Below the pieces are notes generated by a model. That model saw only the letters and a program-made list of their open reading frames with translations. It was not told the origin of the DNA and searched no databases. From CAMCVE01 sp039920645 (lineage in GTDB: Bacteria > Bdellovibrionota > UBA2428), in the NCBI GenBank assembly GCA_039920645.1, contig JBDSDI010000231.1, positions 1-12,305 on the forward strand: 12,305 bases of DNA, given 5' to 3'. Each line of letters opens with the position of its first letter. Positions within the stretch are counted from its first letter, which is position 1. Made by a program: the position numbers and the translations under genes. Positions 6,076 to 12,305 of this stretch are shown piece by piece.

Positions 6076-7430
6076 GTCGCGATATCGAATCCCTGATCTG
6101 TCTCTCGCTGAGTAGTAAGAGTAATTTCTCAGCCTCCGAACGCGAACAAGCCAGCGTTCCTGCGGACCCCCAACTGCGCGCCTCGATCTTCAAAAACTGG
6201 CTCGACGATTTTCGCATCCTCGCGGGCGAAGACGCATCGCTGGTCTATCTCTCAACCTGTCACCGCATCGAGTTCTATACCTATGGAGTTCCCGAACAGG
6301 AACTCATCGGACGCTGGACCGAACTCTGCGGTCAAAACATTCTGAAGGCCGAACGCCGCTCGGGACTCGAGGCTTACGAACACCTCATTCGCGTGACTTC
6401 GAGTTTGGCGAGCGAAGTTCTCGGCGAAACTCAGATCACGGGTCAGATTCGCAAGGCCTTTGAAGAAGCTAAGCACCAAGGCTGGCTAAAGGGTCCCCTG
6501 CAACGCACTTTCGACGAAGCCTTGCGCGTGACCAAACGCGTCCGTGCCGAAACAAAAATCGGCACCGGCACCGTGAGCGTCGCACACGTCGCCGTGGATG
6601 GCGTCCAAGATGTTTTCGACGGGCTACAGGACAAACCCGTGCTGGTCGTAGGCGCAGGCAGCATGGCCGAACAAGCTCTGCAGCGTCTGATGAACATCGG
6701 CGTCGGCCGGATCACGTGGATCAACCGCTCCCAAGATCGACTGCTCAAGCATCCGCTCGCGGGTTATTGCCAGATCCTCGACTACTCGGAGATCTCACGC
6801 CTGGCGTGGGAGAATGCCGTCATCGTACTCGCTACGTCCTCGGAATCTCCGATCCTCCGACTCGAAGATGTGAAGAGCGCGAAAAAACGCCGGATGGAGC
6901 CGTGGAGCGGACCGCGCATCGTCCTTGACCTTGGACTTCCCCGCAATGCCGAGGAACGTTTGCACGGCTTCGAAGATTTCTGGGTGAGAAACGTCGACGA
7001 GTTCCGAGATATCGTCGATTTGGGCAGCCGCCAACGCCGAGAATCTTTGAAGCTCGCCGAGAAGATTGTGAGCGAAGAGCGCGCGGCCTTCGCAAGACTC
7101 TGGAATCACTGGGAACAAGGTTTACTCATCGGAGAACTTTTCAACGCGAGCAAGCAACTCATCGACGAAGAGCTTGCGCAGTTAAGTGTAGAAGAACGCC
7201 CTAAAATCGAGTATGTAGTTCGGAACGTTTATGCCAAGATGATGCACCAGCTTCTCTCGCATTTGAGATCTCTTGGAGAGGCCGAATCGAGACAAGCTTT
7301 GGAAATTCTTAACTTGGCGTGGGGGCAATCGGAAACTTCATGGCAAAAGCAATCGCAAGAGCTGGATCTAAAACTTCAAAGTCTTCTAAAAAATCCGCTT
7401 CTCAAACGGCTGAAGGAAAATCAGCATTGA
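6072..7430 (+). CDS. hemA: Glutamyl-tRNA reductase (divergent)
   Basis: HemA reduces glutamyl-tRNA(Glu) with NADPH to glutamate-1-semialdehyde, the first committed step of C5-pathway tetrapyrrole synthesis in the cytoplasm. The product has 452 residues. Visible hallmarks are the catalytic cysteine C63 in STCHRIE (usual form STCNRTE), H104 in EHLIRVTS, VLGETQITGQ at 117-125, an NADPH-binding Rossmann segment VLVVGAGSMAE near 190-200, and INRSQDR. The C-terminal helical domain is present. Two family signatures are altered. The N-terminal INHKTAP region reads SLSSKSNF, and the usual GLDS before the VLGE motif reads SLAS. The start ATG overlaps the stop of the hemX-like gene. The same frame stays open far upstream, but that part has no HemA similarity. 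The last 91 bases overlap the hemC-like gene in another frame. Confidence 0.93.
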   Translation: MSRDIESLICLSLSSKSNFSASEREQASVPADPQLRASIFKNWLDDFRILAGEDASLVYLSTCHRIEFYTYGVPEQELIGRWTELCGQNILKAERRSGLEAYEHLIRVTSSLASEVLGETQITGQIRKAFEEAKHQGWLKGPLQRTFDEALRVTKRVRAETKIGTGTVSVAHVAVDGVQDVFDGLQDKPVLVVGAGSMAEQALQRLMNIGVGRITWINRSQDRLLKHPLAGYCQILDYSEISRLAWENAVIVLATSSESPILRLEDVKSAKKRRMEPWSGPRIVLDLGLPRNAEERLHGFEDFWVRNVDEFRDIVDLGSRQRRESLKLAEKIVSEERAAFARLWNHWEQGLLIGELFNASKQLIDEELAQLSVEERPKIEYVVRNVYAKMMHQLLSHLRSLGEAESRQALEILNLAWGQSETSWQKQSQELDLKLQSLLKNPLLKRLKENQH

Positions 7431-8659
7431 AGAAAGCAATGGGTGGGCTCGCGAACGCGAAACCTGCACCCGTTACTACAACGGCTAAGAAAGCGACCGC
7501 GAAAAGCGTCGCCAAGCCCGTAGCCGCAAAAGCGTCGACCGCGAAAACCGCAACGGCCAAAACCGTAGCGAAAGCTCCCGCGAAGTCCGCGGCTGCTCCC
7601 ATGACCACCAAAAAAACCGCGGCGCCCGTGGTACCCGTCGCGAAGCCCAAAGCTTCCTCCGGCGGCACCGGCCTCGAGTTCATCGGGACATTCCCGTTGC
7701 GCAAATCAGGCGACGGCAAGAAACTCGACAACAAAAAATCCAGCACAGGTCCCGTGTTCGACCCCGGAACATATAGCGTTACGACCTTCCAGACTCCGCT
7801 CTGCGAGACTTACGTCGACGAATTTAAAAGCATTTATATGAGTCGTCACAGCCAAGACGAGATCAAATTCAAGCTGGAGAAGTTTCCTCAGCTGGGTTCC
7901 GATCCCACTCCTGTAACTCAAGCGATTCTTGCGAAGATCCTCAATAAAGAACTCGACATGCTTCTTCTCAATATGAAGGACATCCCCCTTGATCTGCCTA
8001 AAGGTCTCACGATTGGCGCGGCTTTCAAACGCGAAGATCCCCGCGACGTGCTCGTCACTCGTGCGACCTACGGTGCGATCCAAGAGCTTCCCTACCAAGC
8101 CAATATCGCGGCGAACTCCAAACGTCGCGTGATGCAGATCCGCGCCCTACGCCCCGATCTCCACGTGGTCTCTTCGCTCGGCAACATTCACCAGCGTTTG
8201 GATCTGATGGAGAAGGGCGAAGTCGATGCACTTCTGCTCTCGTGGTCGAGTCTTCGGAGACTCAATCTCTCGCCTCGCTACTACGTCTCGCTGCAAGCCG
8301 ACCTGATGGTGCCCGCGCCGTGCCAAGGTTCCGTGGGCGTTATCTGCCGCGACGACGACGAATCTCTGCTCTCGAAACTTCGTTACGTGGAAGACTCCGA
8401 AGCGTCGTGGTCAAGCCGCTGTGAACGCGCTTTCCTGGCCAAGATGGGCGGACGTCCCGGAGCTCCGATTGGCGCTCTTGCTCACCGCAAAGGGACCCAA
8501 GATCCGTGGATCCTCGACATCGCCGTCGGCGATCCCACTTCAGGCGAGGTCCTCAAGCACCGCGAGATCGGCACCAGCCGCTGCAAACCCGAATCATTGG
8601 CCGACAAAGCCTTTTCGGGCGTGCTCGGTAAGGGCGCCCGCCGCTTCATGTACCTCTAA
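7340..8659 (+). CDS. hemC: HemC-like protein (hydroxymethylbilane synthase fold) with histone-H1-like tail and no cofactor cysteine
   Basis: HemC links four porphobilinogen units into hydroxymethylbilane, using a dipyrromethane primer bound to a cysteine. From the ATG at 7340 the protein has 439 residues, against about 310 normally. Residues 1-105 are a Lys/Ala/Thr/Ser/Pro tail resembling histone H1. The HemC-like part has MKDIPLDLP (catalytic-type D214), REDPRD, SKRR, HQRL, SSLRRL and GGRPGAPIGALA. Key differences from E. coli HemC are an arginine or proline where C242 should be (GGCQVPIG reads GGRPGAPIG), Phe for R11 (TTFQTPL), and Leu for R149 (SLGN). R131, R132, R155 and R176 equivalents remain. 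Other possible starts are GTG 7319 and ATG 7439, nine bases after the hemA stop, with weak ribosome sites for all three. The stop codon lies in the flanking inverted repeat. Family membership is likely; activity is doubtful. Confidence 0.8.
   Translation: MAKAIARAGSKTSKSSKKSASQTAEGKSALKKAMGGLANAKPAPVTTTAKKATAKSVAKPVAAKASTAKTATAKTVAKAPAKSAAAPMTTKKTAAPVVPVAKPKASSGGTGLEFIGTFPLRKSGDGKKLDNKKSSTGPVFDPGTYSVTTFQTPLCETYVDEFKSIYMSRHSQDEIKFKLEKFPQLGSDPTPVTQAILAKILNKELDMLLLNMKDIPLDLPKGLTIGAAFKREDPRDVLVTRATYGAIQELPYQANIAANSKRRVMQIRALRPDLHVVSSLGNIHQRLDLMEKGEVDALLLSWSSLRRLNLSPRYYVSLQADLMVPAPCQGSVGVICRDDDESLLSKLRYVEDSEASWSSRCERAFLAKMGGRPGAPIGALAHRKGTQDPWILDIAVGDPTSGEVLKHREIGTSRCKPESLADKAFSGVLGKGARRFMYL
7494..7577 (+). 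repeat. Imperfect tandem repeat (42-bp unit) in the tail of the hemC-like gene
   Basis: The 12-mer CGACCGCGAAAA occurs at 7494-7505 and again at 7536-7547, exactly 42 bases (14 codons) apart. The sequences after each copy remain similar (AAGCCCGTAGCC against AAAACCGTAGCG). The unit codes for ATAKSVAKPVAAKAS-like and ATAKTATAKTVAKAP-like peptides. Unit duplication is a normal way for Lys/Ala-rich tails to grow. The second unit is not perfectly preserved. Confidence 0.6.
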
Positions 8660-8763
8660 GCCCACGCGACGATGCGAGCCAGCGGCGTTCTCAGTCGCTG
8701 GAGTGCACTTTTGCCCACGGCGCTCCTTGCGGCCTTACTGGCTCGCATCGTCGCGTGGGCTTA
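8657..8763. repeat. 107-bp element with perfect 26-bp terminal inverted repeats (MITE-like or REP-like)
   Basis: Bases 8657-8682 (TAAGCCCACGCGACGATGCG...) and 8738-8763 are perfect inverted copies over 26 bp. The 55-base centre can form a further hairpin, GGAGTGC (8700-8706) with GCGCTCC (8720-8726), including one G-T pair. GCCCACG occurs in the left arm and again at 8713-8719. Neither side has a T-run, so it is not a classical intrinsic terminator, although so strong a stem between convergent genes could end transcription both ways. Both outer ends read TA/TA, compatible with the TA target duplication of IS630/Tc1-mariner-type miniature elements; that origin is inference. The hemC stop TAA is the first three bases of the left arm. 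The element fills most of the 119-bp gap between hemC and hemH. Confidence 0.93.
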
Positions 8764-8778
8764 TACAAAAGACGCTTC

Positions 8779-9831
8779 TTAGATCAGCGCTACGGGCTCT
8801 AGCATGCGTGGAACCATCTTTGCGAATTCGTCGACCCACATATCCTCGGAGTCGAGGCAGGGAATCAGCGTCAGCTCTTCGCCGCCATGAGCACGGAAGG
8901 CTTCTGCTTCGCGAATCTGGATTTCTTCGAGGGTCTCCAGACAGTCGGTCACGAAACTGGGGCAGAACACGAAAATTTTTTTGTAACCGCGTTCCGCAAG
9001 GTCGCGAATGACGAAATCTGTGTAGGGCTTGATCCACGGGGTACGTCCGAGGCGAGATTGGAAAGAAACGCTGTACTGCGCTTGCTTGATGCCGAGCGCC
9101 TTGGCGAGCAAACGCGCGGTCGAAAAACTCTGCGCACGGTAGCAATCTCGATTTCGCGACGTGAGCTCGTCGCAACAGCTTCCGCGTGGTGTGAGGCATT
9201 GCCCCGGCTCGTAGGTCGGGAGCTTGGAGAGATGCCGCTCAGGAATTCCGTGGAAACTCATGAGCACGTAAGTCTTATCGTCGATGACGGGGGGGAGTAG
9301 CTTGCGCCCCTGCGATGCAAAGGATGCAATGAATTCCGGCTCCGAGTGGAAGGGCTTCAACCAGGCAACCTCGCCCTTATACTCGAATTTTTTAAGGGCC
9401 CTCTGACACTCGCGTAAGACCGTTTCGTTGGAGGAAAGAGCGTACTGCGGATACATCGCGCACAAAGTAATCTTCTCGGGATTTTTCGCGACCACGTCTT
9501 TGAGGACGGATTCAACGGAAGGTTGGGCATAGCGCATCGCCATGGTGACTTCGACGTTTTTGCCCATGCGCCGCTGGAGCTTAGCGACGAAATTTTCGGT
9601 ATTGAAAATCAGAGGCGAACCGCGCTCGGCATTCCAAATTGAAGCATAGGCACGTCCGGATTTTCGAGGTCTCACCCAGGTGATGACTCCGAACACCAGC
9701 GCCGCACGCGAAATCCAGGGGAGGTCGATAACGAGAGGATCCATCAGAAACTGATGGAGAAAAGAACGCACGTGTTTTGGCGTCGGACTCTTCGGAGAAC
9801 CTAAATTAAGAACCACCAGGCTTTCAGACAT
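8779..9831 (-). CDS. hemH: Ferrochelatase, probably with an internal [2Fe-2S] cluster
   Basis: HemH inserts ferrous iron into protoporphyrin IX to make haem, usually at the inner face of the cytoplasmic membrane. At 350 residues it has normal length. It shows the catalytic histidine H194 in LMSFHGIPERHL, the SFQSRLGRTPWIKPYT segment, and CPSFVTDCLETLEEI containing the conserved E299. Cysteines C212, C219, C220 and C230 fall within 19 residues after the histidine motif. I recall an internal cysteine group of this kind being described as ligands of a [2Fe-2S] cluster in Bdellovibrio ferrochelatase; the cluster here is inferred from spacing. The ATG lies eight bases inside the end of hemG, with GGGAGAGA upstream as ribosome site, so translation is probably coupled. 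It is the last gene of the hemE-hemG-hemH operon. Confidence 0.97.
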   Translation of the reverse strand: MSESLVVLNLGSPKSPTPKHVRSFLHQFLMDPLVIDLPWISRAALVFGVITWVRPRKSGRAYASIWNAERGSPLIFNTENFVAKLQRRMGKNVEVTMAMRYAQPSVESVLKDVVAKNPEKITLCAMYPQYALSSNETVLRECQRALKKFEYKGEVAWLKPFHSEPEFIASFASQGRKLLPPVIDDKTYVLMSFHGIPERHLSKLPTYEPGQCLTPRGSCCDELTSRNRDCYRAQSFSTARLLAKALGIKQAQYSVSFQSRLGRTPWIKPYTDFVIRDLAERGYKKIFVFCPSFVTDCLETLEEIQIREAEAFRAHGGEELTLIPCLDSEDMWVDEFAKMVPRMLEPVALI

Positions 9832-11086
9832 CGATCAATCTCTCCCGTATCAAAGTTTTCGCAGCCGTAAAAATTCGGCTCAATCCCAGAGTACCTGTAA
9901 AGTTCCCGAAGACGTCGACATTCTCGCGTTTTCCGAAGTTCTCCAGATCACACTCCTTGAGCGTGGTTTCGAGGGCGACGGTGTAGTGAGGGATGCCTTT
10001 CTCCCAAAAGTAACATTCAAAGAGTTCCGGCGCGAGATCCCGACCGCTGATAGCTGCGCGCTCCGCCACGATGAGTTGGCGCAAAGCATTCTCGTCGCCC
10101 CAGCTGCCGAGCGCTTTAAGGCCTTCCCCGGAATAGATCCACGTTTCCGAGACCTGTTCAGAGCGTTTCTCGAAGATCAGATCGTTTCTAAGCACGCCCA
10201 ACGCTTCAACATCCTCACCGCGAGGGAAAAGCGCTCCAAAACCTTGGGGCATCTTCTTTTCGCCTTCCGGCCGCTTCCACACGGTGGTGGCCGTCGCTAC
10301 GGAGCGCATCTCGATCGACTTGAGCGACGCGGCGAGGGCAGGGAAGTCCTTTTCGAGAATTACCGACGAGGCTAGCGGAGGCACGGCGAGAAAGACATGA
10401 TTCCCTGCTCGACGCAGTTCCGATAGCTCGTCGGGTCCGAAAGAATGGCCGACTTTGATCTCGACCCCAGGATGAGTCTCGAGGTAGCGACGCATCGCCT
10501 GAGCAAGCGCGCCCATGCCTTCGGGATGTGTATAACTACCGCGTCGCCTTGAAGGAGCTTTCTGGGGGGTTTTCGGAGTAAAGAAGCGAGACAAGATCAA
10601 AGAGGCGCTCATGCGCGACGGATCCCCGGCATAAATACCCTGAAGAGCGGTTTCAAGTAGCACGCGCCCTGCCGTGCGTCCCAACACGCGTTGCCCCCAT
10701 GCCGAAATCGTTTCAAGCGAACGCGGCTTCCAGCCTCGTGGGTTGCAGAGCAGCTTAAAAACGAGACCCAGCGTCTCCAAGATTCCTAACGGCCAACGCC
10801 GGAACTTAGACGCGCGGTAAATGAAACGGCGGCGGCTTTCGGGGCGAGTACCGATAAAACGAATTCCTAAATCTTTCTCAAGCTCCGCAAAATCCGACGA
10901 CCACAAAAAAGCATTAGCCGCTGTTTCGACGAGATTCCCCTTCGTGCGGTGAGACGAAAGCAAACCGCCCACGATCTGCTTCTCTTCTAATAGCCGCACC
11001 CGAGCGCCGCTCTTCGCAGCCCAATAGGCAAGGCTCAGACCGGAGAAACCAGCGCCGACGACGATACAGGAGCGTGGGGAGGTCAT
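9824..11086 (-). CDS. hemG: Oxygen-dependent protoporphyrinogen oxidase (HemY type)
   Basis: This FAD enzyme of 420 residues oxidises protoporphyrinogen IX to protoporphyrin IX with oxygen, the step before ferrochelatase, and is usually associated with the cytoplasmic membrane. The FAD-binding motif VVGAGFSGLSLAYWAAKSG begins at residue 9, followed by LLEEKQIVGG. Towards the end, GIPHYTVALE and FGNFTGTLGLSRIFTAAKTL match the C-terminal FAD-contact region of the HemY/amine-oxidase family. The open frame extends upstream to 11263 inside hemE, but the FAD motif and the seven-base gap after the hemE stop fix the start at 11086. The protein is slightly shorter than the usual 450-480 residues. The ribosome site is weak (TGAGAT), so coupling to hemE is likely. 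This is not the flavodoxin-like HemG of E. coli, although databases often use the same symbol. Confidence 0.92.
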   Translation of the reverse strand: MTSPRSCIVVGAGFSGLSLAYWAAKSGARVRLLEEKQIVGGLLSSHRTKGNLVETAANAFLWSSDFAELEKDLGIRFIGTRPESRRRFIYRASKFRRWPLGILETLGLVFKLLCNPRGWKPRSLETISAWGQRVLGRTAGRVLLETALQGIYAGDPSRMSASLILSRFFTPKTPQKAPSRRRGSYTHPEGMGALAQAMRRYLETHPGVEIKVGHSFGPDELSELRRAGNHVFLAVPPLASSVILEKDFPALAASLKSIEMRSVATATTVWKRPEGEKKMPQGFGALFPRGEDVEALGVLRNDLIFEKRSEQVSETWIYSGEGLKALGSWGDENALRQLIVAERAAISGRDLAPELFECYFWEKGIPHYTVALETTLKECDLENFGKRENVDVFGNFTGTLGLSRIFTAAKTLIRERLIDV

Positions 11087-11093
11087 GAATATC

Positions 11094-12140
11094 TCAGCGT
11101 TTCGCAAAAAATTCGCGAATACGATCGACCGCGAAACGAATGTGTTTTTCGGGCGTCTTCGGGAGCACTCCATGTCCGAGACCCGAGACCCAACCCCGTC
11201 GTTCGTATTGAGAGAGCGGTGCGAATTCTTCCAGATAGGACTCGAGTGAAGCCTTGAAGGCATCGGTTTCAGTGAGAAGAAGATTTTGATCGTAGTTGCC
11301 TTGAATGAAAATGCTGCGTTCCTTCGAGGTTTCCTTCAGGACGTTCGGAAGCGAAAAGCGATGATCGAAACCAAGTCCCGCAAGCGGGGTCGCTTCGTCG
11401 AGCCAGCCCGAACCTGCGAAATGATCCCGAGTCCCGCCCTTCATGTAGTAACCGAGCTTTTTCGGGAACGCGTCGATGAGGGACTGCACGTGCGGACGCA
11501 CCAGATTATTGAACGCGAAAGGCGCGAGCTCGCCGGCCGCCGTATCGAAGAGCATGACGAGTTCCGCGCCCGCATCGAGTTGAAGCGCGATATTACGTTT
11601 CAACAGCGGAACGAGCGTACCCATGAAGCTTTCAAAAAGTTCCCTGTGGCCCTTGGACTCGACGAGGTTGCCTTTGTGCGAACCATGAACGGCATAAACA
11701 AAGAGCGTCCACGGCGCACCGACGAACCCGATCAGACTCTTGTCTTTTGGAAGCAGCTCGCGGGTTGCGCGAACGGCTTCGGCCTGGAACATAAGACCTT
11801 GAAGAGCTTCTTCGCCGGACTTGAGGCGAGACCAATTCTCGGGATTCAAGTGGAATCCGAGTTGAGGGCCCTTCGCGTCGGTGTACTCGAGCCCCATGCC
11901 GAGGGCCTCGAGAGGAAAGAGCAAATCACTGAAGAGAATCGAAACATCGAAATCGAAATCGCGGATCGGGCCGAGCGCGGTCTCTGCGGCCAGTTCGGGA
12001 ATCTTGCAAAGTTCCATGAAACTGTGTTTCGCGCGCAGTCCTTGATAGTGCGAATGATAGCGCCCCGCCTGGCGCATCATCCAGATGGGGGGAACGGCTT
12101 GGGCTTTGCCGTGAAGAGCATTTTGAAAACGTTCGTTCAT
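11094..12140 (-). CDS. hemE: Uroporphyrinogen III decarboxylase
   Basis: HemE removes four carboxyl groups from uroporphyrinogen III to give coproporphyrinogen III, a cofactor-free cytoplasmic step. The 348-residue length is normal. The N-terminal signature PPIWMMRQAGRYHSHYQGLR carries the substrate-binding arginines R23 and R27. D72 in LFSDLLFP is the central aspartate that contacts the pyrrole nitrogens. An active-site tyrosine is visible in LFVYAVHG, and GLGHGVLPKTP near the C-terminus holds the conserved histidine. The FDS segment of other enzymes reads FDTAAGELAP. The start ATG overlaps the stop of the upstream gene as ATGA, and AAGAAAGAGAA lies about ten bases before it. The operon promoter must lie beyond the right edge. 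hemG follows after seven bases. Confidence 0.98.
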   Translation of the reverse strand: MNERFQNALHGKAQAVPPIWMMRQAGRYHSHYQGLRAKHSFMELCKIPELAAETALGPIRDFDFDVSILFSDLLFPLEALGMGLEYTDAKGPQLGFHLNPENWSRLKSGEEALQGLMFQAEAVRATRELLPKDKSLIGFVGAPWTLFVYAVHGSHKGNLVESKGHRELFESFMGTLVPLLKRNIALQLDAGAELVMLFDTAAGELAPFAFNNLVRPHVQSLIDAFPKKLGYYMKGGTRDHFAGSGWLDEATPLAGLGFDHRFSLPNVLKETSKERSIFIQGNYDQNLLLTETDAFKASLESYLEEFAPLSQYERRGWVSGLGHGVLPKTPEKHIRFAVDRIREFFAKR

Positions 12141-12305
12141 GTTATTGCGTTCTCTTTCTTCGGAGAATTTTTTCCGCTGCGGCAGTTACGCCAGTGATCG
12201 ACGTCGAGATAGACGGCGACGCTACCCCCTGCGGCGACGACCTTCGGAGTGATAAGACGCGACGTATAGCCCGCGCCGGAGGCGTGCCGAAGCACGCGTT
12301 GCAAA
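12137..12305 (-). CDS. 3' end of an upstream gene, possibly priA (primosomal helicase)
   Basis: Reading the minus strand from the right edge, one frame stays open for 55 codons and stops with TGA at 12139-12137, overlapping the hemE start as ATGA. The visible peptide begins LQRVLRHASGAGYTSRL and later has GSVAVYLDVDHWRNC, then a basic tail ending KENAIT. An LQ-x2-L helix followed by a strand ending in DVD resembles the extreme C-terminus of PriA, the helicase that restarts stalled replication forks, whose last strand often ends in DVDP. Only 55 residues are available and no helicase motif is inside the window, so this identification is tentative. That a real gene is present is better supported, because of the tight ATGA overlap and the normal codon use. 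Confidence 0.45.
   Translation of the reverse strand, partial: LQRVLRHASGAGYTSRLITPKVVAAGGSVAVYLDVDHWRNCRSGKNSPKKENAIT

Noticed and set aside
8683..8737. Possibility that the centre of the 107-bp element encodes a small RNA or peptide
   Set aside because: No open frame of useful length, no promoter match and no known RNA motif is visible in the 55 bases.
11087..11263. Upstream extension of hemG into hemE
   Set aside because: The FAD-binding motif starts nine residues after the ATG at 11086, the normal distance, and the extension is antitypical shadow sequence of hemE.
11286..12197. A 303-codon plus-strand frame antisense to hemE
   Set aside because: hemE is unmistakable on the minus strand. 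The opposite peptide has no domain signal.

Overview
The window is a chromosomal stretch of a Gram-negative bacterium, most likely from Bdellovibrionota (Bdellovibrio relatives). This placement is an inference. It rests on an internal four-cysteine segment in ferrochelatase, an arrangement I recall being reported for Bdellovibrio, together with an mreC-mreD-mrdA cell-shape block and a compact haem locus. No rRNA, tRNA, CRISPR array, phage gene or transposase gene is visible. Coding density is very high, and neighbouring genes often overlap by 4-8 bases.

Layout, left to right. (1) A PpiD-like periplasmic folding factor leaves the left edge on the minus strand (1-475). (2) Diverging from it is the cell-shape operon mreC-mreD-mrdA (590-3929, plus), coding for an elongasome scaffold, its membrane partner and the PBP2 transpeptidase. 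(3) On the minus strand a redox pair, trxA then hslO (5187-3902), runs towards mrdA. The tails of hslO and mrdA overlap by 28 bp. (4) Only 24 bp from trxA, and divergent from it, starts a plus-strand early-tetrapyrrole operon: a HemX/CcsA-like membrane protein, hemA (glutamyl-tRNA reductase) and a very unusual hemC-like gene (5212-8659). (5) A 107-bp element with perfect 26-bp inverted repeats (8657-8763) lies at the tail-to-tail junction. (6) The late haem operon runs on the minus strand as hemE-hemG-hemH (12140-8779). It is preceded at the right edge by the 3' end of a gene that may be priA.

Together the two convergent haem operons could cover glutamyl-tRNA to glutamate-1-semialdehyde (HemA), the porphobilinogen polymerisation step (HemC-like), and uroporphyrinogen III to haem apart from the coproporphyrinogen oxidase step (HemE, HemG, HemH). 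HemL, HemB, HemD and HemF/HemN must be encoded elsewhere.

The most unusual feature is the hemC-like gene. Its product has a histone-H1-like Lys/Ala/Thr-rich N-terminal tail of about 100 residues, which no HemC known to me carries. It lacks the otherwise invariant cysteine that anchors the dipyrromethane cofactor, and it lacks two of the conserved active-site arginines. It overlaps the end of hemA out of frame by about 91 nt, and its stop codon lies inside the 107-bp inverted-repeat element. HemA itself also departs from the family consensus in its N-terminal signature. Either this operon encodes a repurposed or regulatory protein pair, or this lineage makes its first tetrapyrrole with an altered mechanism.
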